Assembly (NCBI GenBank): GCA_030656555.1
Contig: JAUSPN010000032.1
Coordinates: 1-60,879, forward strand
Source of the DNA: Candidatus Desulfaltia sp.
Lineage (GTDB): Bacteria > Desulfobacterota > Desulfobacteria > Desulfobacterales > ETH-SRB1
DNA: 60,879 nucleotides
Reading direction: 5' to 3'
In this document: positions 8,227 through 16,569 of the stretch, in pieces
How the letters are laid out: each line of letters starts with the position of its first letter
Position numbering within the stretch: the stretch's first letter is position 1
The notes under the pieces: model-generated
Database searches by the model: none
The model's input: only the letters and a program-made list of their open reading frames with translations
What the model was told of the DNA's origin: nothing
Position numbers and translations under genes: made by a program

Positions 8227-9885
8227 TTACAACTTCAACTTCTTCCCAGCCCACAGTGCCAGCTTTTCGCGAAAGATCTTTGAATTATGGCGTATGTCAA
8301 CCGGGAATGCTTTCTTAAACAGGATTGTATCAATATCTTTTGTTAAAGGGCTTTTCTTTGCCAGCGCAAAAAGCTCTGCCATAAGCCTTTTTTTGTCGCT
8401 GCCGCTATCGTCTGATTCCAGCTCTATGCATATCACAGGTCTTTGTTTTGGCGGCGATCCTATCCCCACAAGGGCGCTTCGAAACACCCCCGGGTGATTG
8501 TTAAAGATTGCCTCGCACGGAATGGTAAAAAGCGTGCCTTTTTCAGTAATTACGCGGTGATTTTTGCGGCCGCAAAACCAGATTCTCCCTTTTTTATCCA
8601 TCCAGCCAAGATCTCCCATCCTGTGCCATATTCTGCCATTGTCTTTGATCTTTGAAAGCGCATCTGCACGAGTGTTGTTAAAATATTGTCTTGTTACAAG
8701 ATCTCCGCTAACCGCAATCTCACCGATATCATTGTCGGAAACCATAAGGCTGTCCGACCATTTTTCAATCGGCTCGTCACTTATCTCAATAATACGAACG
8801 TCTATTCCATCAAGCACGCGACCAACGCACATGCCAAATCCCTGTTCGCTTAGCTTTCCGGTTTCAGAAAAAATTTCATTGCTGGCAATTGATACTATCG
8901 GCACAGCTTCGGTCGCGCCGTAAGGTGTATGAATCTCCGCATCATCACGCAACATTGTGGAAAACCGCTTAATATTGGATGGAGATACAGGCGCGCCGGC
9001 TGAAACAACCCTTTTTAAAGACAGAAGTTTTATGCCTTTGCTTTTTCCATAACGTCCCACACGATTAAGCAGAGCAGGCGAAGCAAACATGTTTGTAACT
9101 CCCTGGTTTATTATCGCCTCGATGATCTTTTCAGGATTTACGAGCGCTGGTTTTGTAGGGTCCATATCAGGTATTACCGCAGTCATCCCCAGCGCGGGAT
9201 CAAACAGGGCAAAAAGCGGAAAGGTTGGAAGATCGATTTCATCCTCTGTTATGTTGAAGTGAGATTTTATATGACGTATCTGGGCATCAAACATGCCGTG
9301 AGTATATACTACCCCTTTTGCAGGGCCTGTGCTTCCGGTTGTAAACAGGATGGCCGCTGTTTCATCATGGGCGGTTTCAGCCGCTGCATACGATTGCCAT
9401 GGAATCTGCCGGATATGTCGAAGAGTAAGCCCTCCCCAGAACCAGCGCCTGCCTATTGTAATGCTTGTTTTTACTGTTCTGAAATATTTTGGAAACAGAA
9501 CTCGAAGTGCGTGTGCGACCGGAATACCGATAAAAGCATCTGGCTTGCTTTCTTTAAGGCACAGAAGCATGCGGCCTATTCCCATTCCCGGATCGACCAC
9601 AACAGGTATTGCGCCTACTTTGAATATCGCAAATGTTAAGGAAAAAAATTCCGGGCCCGGTTTTACCATTAAAATGGTTCTTGTCCCGCGCGTAATCCCG
9701 GCCTTTTCCAGTCCGTGTGCCAGACAGTCGGATTCCCTGTCAAGCTGCTGAAATGTAAGATGACAGTATGCAACCCTTTTGTATTCATCCCGCACCACAG
9801 GATAGACAACAGCCCTTTTATACGGCTGCACGTGGGCCATGCTTTTCAAATAAGACGAAATATTTACAATATTATCATTCTTCAT
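8227..9885 (-). CDS. oleC: Beta-lactone synthetase OleC (AMP-forming ligase family)
   Basis: OleC adenylates the 2-alkyl-3-hydroxyacid and cyclises it to a beta-lactone. The 552 residues show the acyl-adenylate P-loop ILFTTGSTGPAKGVVYTHG (about 183-201), the PYGATEAVP block, and WHRMGDLGWMDKKGRIWFCGR near the hinge to the C-terminal domain. Pairing with OleA, B and D distinguishes it from ordinary acyl-CoA synthetases. The start has no strong RBS. Confidence 0.9.
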   Translation of the reverse strand: MKNDNIVNISSYLKSMAHVQPYKRAVVYPVVRDEYKRVAYCHLTFQQLDRESDCLAHGLEKAGITRGTRTILMVKPGPEFFSLTFAIFKVGAIPVVVDPGMGIGRMLLCLKESKPDAFIGIPVAHALRVLFPKYFRTVKTSITIGRRWFWGGLTLRHIRQIPWQSYAAAETAHDETAAILFTTGSTGPAKGVVYTHGMFDAQIRHIKSHFNITEDEIDLPTFPLFALFDPALGMTAVIPDMDPTKPALVNPEKIIEAIINQGVTNMFASPALLNRVGRYGKSKGIKLLSLKRVVSAGAPVSPSNIKRFSTMLRDDAEIHTPYGATEAVPIVSIASNEIFSETGKLSEQGFGMCVGRVLDGIDVRIIEISDEPIEKWSDSLMVSDNDIGEIAVSGDLVTRQYFNNTRADALSKIKDNGRIWHRMGDLGWMDKKGRIWFCGRKNHRVITEKGTLFTIPCEAIFNNHPGVFRSALVGIGSPPKQRPVICIELESDDSGSDKKRLMAELFALAKKSPLTKDIDTILFKKAFPVDIRHNSKIFREKLALWAGKKLKL

Positions 9886-9950
9886 TTATAACCCAAAAAA
9901 TATACTAATTTATTATTATACAGAAAACTATCTGCGGTTGCAAAAAACTC

Positions 9951-10031
9951 TTACCACAGAGATCACAGAGTACACTGAGATTTTTTATAAAAAAAACATT
10001 TTCTCTGTGGTCTTTGCGTGCTCAGTGGTAA
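9951..10031. repeat. Inverted repeat of the CCACAGAG family
   Basis: The arms TTACCACAGAGATCACAGAG (from 9951) and CTCTGTGGTC...CTCAGTGGTAA (10002-10031) face each other around an AT-rich loop in the oleB-oleC gap. A similar hairpin occurs at 44622-44686. It looks like a dispersed non-coding palindrome; it could also slow transcription inside the ole operon. Confidence 0.7.
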
Positions 10032-10035
10032 AATA

Positions 10036-10938
10036 TCATAAACTATGCCTGGTTAAAAAATCTTTAACAAGCAGACAGATCTTTTTGGGTTCATCTTCCA
10101 TAACATAATGGCCTGCATCTGAAAATAAATTGACCTCTGCCTCCGGAAAACGGCGCTGCCACTCGGCAAGGTACGACACATCAAAAACAAAGTCGTGTCT
10201 ACCCCAGCATATGAGCATCGGAATGCCCCCAAGTTTGTGCAGATTTTCATCCACATATTTTACAAGACCATAGCTTGGATCATTTTTACACACAGGAATA
10301 TCCTGGACAAAACAAAGGGTTGCTATCCTGTTTTTCCAGCAGTTGTACGGAGCAATGAGCCCTGATTTTACATCCCTGGAAAGCCCTTTGTGTGACGCCA
10401 TAAACAGGGCGCTGTATGCAAAAAGATTAAAACCAAGGACCGCAACAGTTGCAAACGGCCTTATATTTCGCACAATCCGCAGCCTGAAAGGAAGCCTCTT
10501 TTTGCCCGGCGGGAAAAAACCCGCGGTATTCATTATCACTATGCGGCTTATCCTTTCCGGATGCCTCAAAGCATAGGCCATGCCAATCATCCCGCCCCAA
10601 TCATGGAGTATAAGCGTAACCTTTTCCGATAACTCAAGGTGGTCAAACAGGGCTTCAATATCATTCACACGGCTCTTGAGACTGTAATTGTATTTATTTT
10701 TATCTGGTTTGTCGGAAAGGCCGCATCCAATATGATCAATTGCAATTGCTCGAAAATTTGTTGAAAGCTCTTTAACCAGTTCGCGATAATAGAAAGACCA
10801 TGTAGGATTTCCGTGTATCATTACAACAGGATCGCCGGTTCCTTCATCAATAAAATGATACTTCAAACCTTTAAGGTTCATGTAATGGGATTTAAACGGA
10901 TATAGATGACGAAAAGGCGATATATCGACAGGTTTCAT
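10036..10938 (-). CDS. oleB: Beta-lactone decarboxylase OleB (alpha/beta hydrolase)
   Basis: OleB decarboxylates the cis-beta-lactone from OleC to the cis-olefin and CO2. The protein is of the haloalkane-dehalogenase type: MIHGNPTWSFYYREL carries the oxyanion-hole HGNP, the nucleophile elbow is HDWGGMIG with Asp as nucleophile (about residue 112), and the catalytic His is in DAGHYVMED near the C-terminus. The 300-residue length is typical. An Asp rather than Ser nucleophile agrees with OleB and with dehalogenases; the gene order favours OleB. Confidence 0.9.
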   Translation of the reverse strand: MKPVDISPFRHLYPFKSHYMNLKGLKYHFIDEGTGDPVVMIHGNPTWSFYYRELVKELSTNFRAIAIDHIGCGLSDKPDKNKYNYSLKSRVNDIEALFDHLELSEKVTLILHDWGGMIGMAYALRHPERISRIVIMNTAGFFPPGKKRLPFRLRIVRNIRPFATVAVLGFNLFAYSALFMASHKGLSRDVKSGLIAPYNCWKNRIATLCFVQDIPVCKNDPSYGLVKYVDENLHKLGGIPMLICWGRHDFVFDVSYLAEWQRRFPEAEVNLFSDAGHYVMEDEPKKICLLVKDFLTRHSL

Positions 10939-11022
10939 ATTTTGTAACTACTAAGGTTCACGTTTCACGGCCCACAGCTGACAGTTTTATGTTTTGATCA
11001 ACCGTGAACTGTTAGTTTGTTT

Positions 11023-12066
11023 TTACCAGTCAATACCGAGCATAATGCAGTTAAGACCGCTACCGATTCCCAAAAATCCAACCAGATCATTCGGCACAAG
11101 AAACTCACGTTCTGATGCTATTGCAGCGGTAATTGGCAGAGACACGGTGCCGATATTTCCAAGAAACTCAAAGGTGGTAAAATCCTTTTCTTTTGAAATC
11201 CCTATGGATTCAAGCAGAGTTCTCTGGTGTGTTGCTCCCACCTGATGACAAATAATTTTATCCGGCTTATCATCTGGCAGTGAAAGCTCTTTTCTAAAAT
11301 CATTGAACGTTTTTATCCCCAGAGTCACGCCGTTTTGCAACACACCTACAGAATCTGTTTCCATGGTATTCAGCCCTCTGGCAGATACGCCTGTGTCCGG
11401 CCCCCAGCTACACAATTTATAATGCTCTGCGGCGCTTCTTATTACTCCTCCGACAACACGATGACTGCCACTACCTGCAATAGAGTCGTTCGTTAAAAGC
11501 ACAGCTACAGCTCCTGAGCCACCGGTCAGGGTGGCAATTTTTTTCTTAAAATTATCCATATTTCCGGCTTCAAGGAGCTGCTCAATAGTAGTGTCAATTA
11601 TCTCTCGTGAAGACTCGCATGACGTTACAAGGCCGGCCCTGATCTGGCCAAGCTCAATTGCATTGGCCACCTGCACCATTCCGTTTAAAACTCCCAGACA
11701 CGCATTTGACACATCATAAATCAGGGTTTCAGGGCTCAGGCCAAGACCGTGTGATACAGCGCACGCAGTTGCAGGCTCTAAATTATCCCTGCAAACTCCA
11801 CCGTAAATTAGCATACCGATATCCTTGGGGGAAAGGCCTGAGGCTTCGATAGCCTTTTGTGCCGCCTTAATTGCCCCTTCAGACATTTTATAACCCGGAT
11901 CCCAGAATCTGCGTTCGGAAATTCCTGTTATAACCTCCAGTTGCCCCTTCTGAAAATGGAGAGTTTCATAAAGCGGCTCCAGGCGCTTTTCAAGATCATC
12001 TGATGTCACTATGTTGGGAGCAAGCTCATAACCAAAAGACTCTATGTAAACCTTAGAATATCGCAT
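11023..12066 (-). CDS. oleA: Acyl-CoA head-to-head condensing enzyme OleA
   Basis: Thiolase-superfamily enzyme that condenses two long-chain acyl-CoAs to a 2-alkyl-3-ketoacid, the entry to the olefin pathway. It shows the catalytic Cys in VSNACLGVLNG, the His in ICHQVGATHQ and the Asn in FLGNIGTVSLP, with GISERRFW near the N-terminus. The frame opens upstream at GTG 12126, but that codon lies in a dispersed repeat and has no RBS; the family N-terminus matches from ATG 12066 (MRYSKVYIES), with GAGG just upstream, so I placed the start there. ATG 12075 is an alternative. Confidence 0.9.
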   Translation of the reverse strand: MRYSKVYIESFGYELAPNIVTSDDLEKRLEPLYETLHFQKGQLEVITGISERRFWDPGYKMSEGAIKAAQKAIEASGLSPKDIGMLIYGGVCRDNLEPATACAVSHGLGLSPETLIYDVSNACLGVLNGMVQVANAIELGQIRAGLVTSCESSREIIDTTIEQLLEAGNMDNFKKKIATLTGGSGAVAVLLTNDSIAGSGSHRVVGGVIRSAAEHYKLCSWGPDTGVSARGLNTMETDSVGVLQNGVTLGIKTFNDFRKELSLPDDKPDKIICHQVGATHQRTLLESIGISKEKDFTTFEFLGNIGTVSLPITAAIASEREFLVPNDLVGFLGIGSGLNCIMLGIDW

Positions 12067-12103
12067 TTGCCTCATATTTGCTTGATTATATTTTACAATT
12101 AAA

Positions 12104-12127
12104 TTAATGAACTCGTAAAAAGTCACG
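12104..12127. repeat. Copy of a dispersed motif TTAATGAACTCGTAAAAAGT
   Basis: Related copies, some shortened or diverged, occur at 17157-17168, 21238-21256, 23281-23296, 23397-23415, 44602-44616 and 55949-55966, all in gaps or at gene ends. Consensus: TGA(A/T)(C/T)TCGTAAAAAGTC. It overlaps the longest possible start of oleA, which argues against that start. Confidence 0.6.
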
Positions 12128-12225
12128 AATTTAACTCCAACAGGTTCTTGCCATACCAGAACTCAGGTAAAAGGCAAGAACTATTTGATTTGATTCTTAC
12201 GGATAATAATTTATAACATATTGAA

Positions 12226-12489
12226 ATGAAAGCAATGATATTAAATAAAATCTGTAGTATTGAAAAAAACATGACCCCTCTGGAGTTTAAAAACCTGCCT
12301 GATCCGGTTCTCGAGGAAAAGGAAATTTTGGTGAAAATTCTGGTCTGCGGGGTTTGCCATACAGAACTGGCTGCTGAGATGCAGCTTATACCGGAAATAC
12401 AGGAATATAGCCTGAAAGAGGCAAACAAGGCATTAGCCGACCTGAAAACAAAAAGAATCAGGGGCGCAAAAGTTCTAAGAATTAACTAA
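12226..12489 (+). pseudogene. Zinc alcohol dehydrogenase with a large in-frame internal deletion
   Basis: The 87 codons join two ends of one family. Residues 1-48 are the N-terminus of a zinc-dependent alcohol dehydrogenase, ending in the zinc-ligand block CGVCHTEL. From residue 49 the frame reads as the extreme C-terminus of the same family (IPEIQEYSLKEANKALADLK...KIRGAKVLRI type). About 230 middle codons, including the NAD fold, are missing, so it cannot be active. The junction lies at 12369 in GGCTGCTGA, the exact start of the 126-bp repeat shared with 16409-16534. Confidence 0.8.
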
Positions 12490-12494
12490 ACCAG
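12369..12494 (+). repeat. 126-bp direct repeat, copy 1
   Basis: Matches 16409-16534 at 120 of 126 positions by eye, with a constant offset of 4040 bp. Both copies encode the alcohol dehydrogenase C-terminus plus TAAACCAG after the stop, then diverge completely. The pair frames the gatB remnant and the substrate-binding protein/kinase genes. Confidence 0.9.
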
Positions 12495-12498
12495 ACAG

Positions 12499-12774
12499 GC
12501 AACAGAAGAAATTATCGAACAATTCGGTTTCAGGCAGGTTTCGGATATGGATGCTCTTGAGTCTATTGTAAAACAGGTAATCGAAAAAAATCCTTCTGCG
12601 GTTGAAAATTATAAAAACGGGAACAAAAAATCCATGGGTTTTCTGATTTGTCGGTCCATGAAGCTGTCCAAAGGCAACGCCAATCCCGAACGTCTATAGG
12701 AAATTTTGAAAGAAAAGCTCATTCAAATCACGGGTGACCGGTTAGCCTGTCATCTTGGCCGGAGATCTTTGTAA
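12499..12774 (+). pseudogene. C-terminal remnant of gatB (Asp/Glu-tRNA amidotransferase subunit B)
   Basis: The frame from 12499 reads ATEEIIEQFGFRQVSDMDAL, then ESIVKQVIEKNPSAVENY, KNGNKKSMGFL and KLSKGNANPERL, then TAG (12697-12699), then EILKEKL. This is the order of the GatB/YqeY tail domain, whose end usually reads KG(K/N)ANP...EILKEKL. The stop sits inside the conserved block and there is no start or upstream gatB body. It is a dead fragment joined to the alcohol dehydrogenase repeat. Confidence 0.8.
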
Positions 12775-12795
12775 AAACACAAGGAGGGTTGAGTC

Positions 12796-13881
12796 ATGTT
12801 GAAATCGCACAGAATGGAGAGACCTTTTGGTAAATATAGCAGTAATTGTGTGTATCTTTTTTTTACATTCATCATATTATTATGTCTTTTGTTTACTTAT
12901 AACGGAATCGCATCAGATTCCCCGGCTGAGCCTAAAGGTAAGAAGATTAAGATTCTTCATATCATGAGCTACCACTATCCATGGAAATGGACGGAAGACC
13001 AATTAAACGGTTTCAAATTTGCTCTTAAGGATGTGGATATTGAATACAAGATATTCCAAATGGATACAAAAAGAAAAAGTGATGAAGCCTGGAAACAAAA
13101 GGTTGCTAATGAAGCCATTGAACTGATCAAAAACTGGAAACCTGATTTGGTTTACACAAATGATGATGTTGCCCAAAAATATGTAGTAACAAAATTTGTT
13201 AACCACGAAATCCCTTTTGTCTTTAGTGGCGTCAATGCTGATCCGGCAGAGTATGGTTTTGTGGGTAGTAAAAATATCACGGGGGTACTGGAACAAGAGC
13301 ATTTTATAGCGTCGGTAAATTTATTAAAAAAAATTGATCCAAGAGTAAAGAAAATAGCTGTTATTTTAGATGATGGACCGACCTGGCCGGGAGTCACTCG
13401 CCGCATGAAATCAAAATTAAACCAGATACAGGATGTTGAATTTATTCGCTGGGAAGTAATAAAAACTTTTTCCCAATATAAAGACACGATAACATCACTT
13501 CAAAACGAGGTTGATGCTATTGCACTATTGGGGATTTTTACCTATAAAGGTATTGATGGAAAGAATGTAGAATATACCGATGTGCTTAAATGGACGGCTG
13601 AAAATAGTCGGTTGCCGGATTTTAGCTTTTGGGCGGATAGAATATCATACGGCACGCTTTGTACCGTAACTGTTTCCGGATATGAGCAAGGCTTGGCAGC
13701 AGGTAAAATGGCAAGAAAAATATTAATTGATGGAGATCGCCCAAACAGTATTCCAATGGTTCCCACGCTGAAGGGAGAACCTGTGGTAAGCCTTGCCAGG
13801 GCGAATAAACTTGGTTTGACTTTGGAAACAGAAATTTTGCTCTTTTCTCAAGTCATCGATAAATTTAACTGGGAAAAATAA
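12796..13881 (+). CDS. ABC-type substrate-binding protein (PF04392-like), sensor partner
   Basis: The 361 residues open with a basic stretch and a hydrophobic signal/anchor (about 19-38), then a two-lobe periplasmic binding fold beginning KIKILHIMSYHYPW. Family marks are the PDLVYTNDDVAQKYV and IPFVFSGVNADPAEYGF segments and a late GYEQGLAAGKMARKIL. No permease or ATPase genes follow; instead a membrane kinase starts immediately after the stop, so I infer that it delivers a ligand signal to that kinase. The ATG has AAGGAGGG about nine bases upstream. Its base composition is more AT-rich than its neighbours. Confidence 0.85.
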   Translation: MLKSHRMERPFGKYSSNCVYLFFTFIILLCLLFTYNGIASDSPAEPKGKKIKILHIMSYHYPWKWTEDQLNGFKFALKDVDIEYKIFQMDTKRKSDEAWKQKVANEAIELIKNWKPDLVYTNDDVAQKYVVTKFVNHEIPFVFSGVNADPAEYGFVGSKNITGVLEQEHFIASVNLLKKIDPRVKKIAVILDDGPTWPGVTRRMKSKLNQIQDVEFIRWEVIKTFSQYKDTITSLQNEVDAIALLGIFTYKGIDGKNVEYTDVLKWTAENSRLPDFSFWADRISYGTLCTVTVSGYEQGLAAGKMARKILIDGDRPNSIPMVPTLKGEPVVSLARANKLGLTLETEILLFSQVIDKFNWEK

Positions 13882-16257
13882 ATGAAGTCCACGTTACGAA
13901 TCAAAATCCTTATAATTACCATATCCATTGTTATTCTGTCGATCAGCGCAAACAGTGTGATTAACAGTGTAATTTTTGTAAATGAATACACCAATGTTCT
14001 TGGTGAGAAATCCTTTGCCGTTGGTCAATCACTTAAAATACAGCTTGATCGCCTATTGAGGCTAAATATCCCCCTGGACAAATTGGTCGGATTTGAAAAA
14101 CAATGCTCGGATTTGGTGAATACGTATGACGGCATACTTTATGCGGCGGTACTGGACACAAATAATATAATCCTCTTTCATAATGATATGTCTCAACATG
14201 GAAGGAGACTCTATTATATTCCTAAATCCGACATCCATTCATTTAAACAAAAATTTTTTGAACTGAAAAATGAAGCATCTGAAACAATTTATCAATCAAG
14301 AATCCCTATAATCGATAGCCATAATGAATATCAAGGAATGGTGATCATTGGATTCTCGGATGAGGTTATTAAAGCCAAAAGAAACCGTATGGTTTTCGCC
14401 TCAATACTCATAGGTATGTTCTCTGTGGCATTTGCTACCTGTTTGGTTATTTCCTTAATCCATTTAATCTTTTCTAAACCTCTCAATAAATTTATATCAG
14501 ATATTCAATCAATTCGATCTGCTAAAGCCGATGAATTGCAGCTGATAAAATCTCAATCAAATGGTGAGATTGGACAGTTAAAGAAAGCATTTAATGACTT
14601 GATGACTGATTTAAATGCGTCAAATAATAAAGTTAAGAAATATACCGAACAGCTTGAATCAGAAATACAGGCTCGTACTGCTGAATTAACCATAGCCAAT
14701 CAAAATCTTCAGCAAGACATGATTGTCATCAGAGATACAGACAAAGCGCTTAAAAAAAGTGAATCCAAATACCGCTCAATGATGGAATCCATGACCGATC
14801 CGGTTTATATCTGTTCTCCTGATTTTAAGGTTGAATACATGAATCCGGCAATGATTAATCGCGTTGGGCGGGATGCTGTTGACGAGCCCTGCTACAGCGC
14901 CATACACGGTCTGAACGAAAAATGTAAGTGGTGCGTTTTCGATAAGGTTGCAAAAAACGAAACAATCGAAACAACTGTTCTGAGTCCACTTGATAAAAGA
15001 AACTATCGCCAGATCCATATGCCGATCATTCATCATGATGGAACAGTGTCGAAAATGAGCCTCTTTCGGGATATAACCGACCTTTTAATTGCTGTTGAAG
15101 AAAAAGAAAAGGCCAACGCCCAGCTGCTGCAATCCCAAAAGATGGAATCTATCGGCACTCTCGCGGGCGGTATTGCCCATGACTTTAATAACCTGATGAC
15201 AACCATTATTGGCAATGCTCACCTGGTATTAATGTCAACAGGCAAAGATGATCCGGCTCGTAAAAAGATAGAAGCTATTAAAGCTGCCGGGGAAAGAGCC
15301 GCTGATTTGACCCGGCAGATTCTCGCCTTCAGTCGTAAACAGATGATTCAGCCTAGGATTTTAGATCTCAATGAAGTGTTAATGGGCACAAAGAGGATGC
15401 TCGTTCGTTTGATTGAAGAGCATATAGACATGAAGATGGTTTACGAACCTGCCTTATGGTCCGTAATAATGGACCCTGCCCAGATTAATCAGATAGTCAT
15501 GAATCTTGTTACCAACGCCAGGGACGCTATGCCGACAGGAGGGAAGCTTACCATTGAGACGGCTAACGTGAATCTGGACGAAAACTATTTTCGCGAGCAC
15601 GGTGTTGAAGAACAGCCAGGCTTTTATGTGATGTTGGCTGTGAGTGATAACGGGACAGGGATGGACAAAGAAACCCAGGAACACATATTCGAACCTTTCT
15701 ATACCACCAAGGAAGTGGACAAGGGCACGGGTTTGGGCTTGTCCACAGTATACGGCATTGTTAAACAAAACAAAGGTTTTATATGGATCGACAGTGAACC
15801 AGGGCAAGGATCAACCTTTAAGATATACCTGCCTGCAACAAAGGACGATCTTGTGGCAGAGAAAAAAGACCCAACTTGTGAGTACGCATCCAAAGGCTCT
15901 GAAAACATTTTAATCGTGGAAGATGATATTTCAGTTCGCAAGCTGGTATGCAATTTTCTCGATCAATACGGATATCAGATACTGGAAGCTGAAAATGGTG
16001 AAAAAGCCATGAGGGTGGCCGGAGAGTACAATGGCCCGATACATCTGTTGATAACCGATGTGGTGATGCCGAAGATGGGTGGTCGTGAAGTTGCGGACAA
16101 CCTGAAATCATATCGACCGGAAGTTAAGGTCCTTTACATTTCAGGGTATACGGACAGAGACATGTCCGGCTTTTTGGAAAAAGGTGCTAATTTTCTTAAA
16201 AAGCCGTTTTCACCGGAAGCTTTGGCGTACAAGGTACGGGAGGTGCTGGATAGTTGA
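13882..16257 (+). CDS. Hybrid sensor histidine kinase (membrane sensor, HAMP, PAS, HK, REC)
   Basis: The 791 residues run: TM1 (about 8-30), periplasmic domain, TM2 (about 172-195), HAMP and coiled coil (200-290), PAS (300-405), HisKA with the phospho-His in GGIAHDFNN (His433), HATPase with DNGTGMD and GTGLGLSTV, and a receiver domain with phospho-acceptor Asp726 in ITDVVMP. The PAS domain contains a Cys cluster (CYSAIHGLNEKCKWC). The start abuts the stop of the binding-protein gene. The end is odd: the stop codon lies inside the first codons of the following alcohol dehydrogenase remnant, so the gene's 3' edge is a recombination junction. Confidence 0.92.
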   Translation: MKSTLRIKILIITISIVILSISANSVINSVIFVNEYTNVLGEKSFAVGQSLKIQLDRLLRLNIPLDKLVGFEKQCSDLVNTYDGILYAAVLDTNNIILFHNDMSQHGRRLYYIPKSDIHSFKQKFFELKNEASETIYQSRIPIIDSHNEYQGMVIIGFSDEVIKAKRNRMVFASILIGMFSVAFATCLVISLIHLIFSKPLNKFISDIQSIRSAKADELQLIKSQSNGEIGQLKKAFNDLMTDLNASNNKVKKYTEQLESEIQARTAELTIANQNLQQDMIVIRDTDKALKKSESKYRSMMESMTDPVYICSPDFKVEYMNPAMINRVGRDAVDEPCYSAIHGLNEKCKWCVFDKVAKNETIETTVLSPLDKRNYRQIHMPIIHHDGTVSKMSLFRDITDLLIAVEEKEKANAQLLQSQKMESIGTLAGGIAHDFNNLMTTIIGNAHLVLMSTGKDDPARKKIEAIKAAGERAADLTRQILAFSRKQMIQPRILDLNEVLMGTKRMLVRLIEEHIDMKMVYEPALWSVIMDPAQINQIVMNLVTNARDAMPTGGKLTIETANVNLDENYFREHGVEEQPGFYVMLAVSDNGTGMDKETQEHIFEPFYTTKEVDKGTGLGLSTVYGIVKQNKGFIWIDSEPGQGSTFKIYLPATKDDLVAEKKDPTCEYASKGSENILIVEDDISVRKLVCNFLDQYGYQILEAENGEKAMRVAGEYNGPIHLLITDVVMPKMGGREVADNLKSYRPEVKVLYISGYTDRDMSGFLEKGANFLKKPFSPEALAYKVREVLDS

Positions 16258-16529
16258 AGCCTTGAAAAACACGCAACCTGGCGGCAGACTGGTTGTAAAC
16301 GCTATTCGCAAGGAAAATGCGGACAAAGAGTACCTGCTGAACGATGGAAAAGGAGATAAAAAGCGTGGCTAATGCCACCAGAAAAGATATAAGCGAATTC
16401 CTTGAACCGGCTGCTGAAATGCAGCTTATACCGGAAATACGGGAATATAGCCTGAAAGAGGCAAACAAGGTATTAGCCGACTTAAAAACAAAAAGAATCA
16501 GGGGCGCAAAAGTGCTAAGAATTAACTAA
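16253..16529 (+). pseudogene. C-terminal third of a zinc alcohol dehydrogenase, frameshifted
   Basis: From 16253 the frame reads VEALKNTQPGGRLVVNAIRK, the end of the dinucleotide fold of zinc alcohol dehydrogenases. At about 16342 a small deletion shifts the frame; the next frame resumes with MEKEIKSVANATRKDISEFL and runs to the family C-terminus IRGAKVLRIN. The first frame stops at 16372. With the N-terminal scrap at 12226 it implies an ancestral dehydrogenase gene broken by rearrangement. Confidence 0.8.
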
Positions 16530-16534
16530 ACCAG
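16409..16534 (+). repeat. 126-bp direct repeat, copy 2
   Basis: Partner of 12369-12494; see that entry. Here the repeat forms the natural continuation of a longer dehydrogenase fragment, so this copy is probably the original context and the upstream one the duplicate. Confidence 0.9.
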
Positions 16535-16569
16535 CCGTGCTGCAGGGAGCATCAACATCTAAAAAATAG

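Noticed and set aside
8227-9885. Ordinary long-chain acyl-CoA synthetase
   Set aside because: Its position between OleB and OleD makes OleC far more likely, although sequence motifs alone do not separate them.
11023-12126. OleA starting at GTG 12126
   Set aside because: The first 20 codons are a dispersed repeat plus AT-rich sequence without RBS; the family N-terminus fits ATG 12066.
12796-16257. Insertion sequence or transposon carrying the SBP-kinase pair
   Set aside because: No transposase or terminal inverted repeats; the only boundaries are direct repeats of dehydrogenase coding sequence, which points to homologous recombination.
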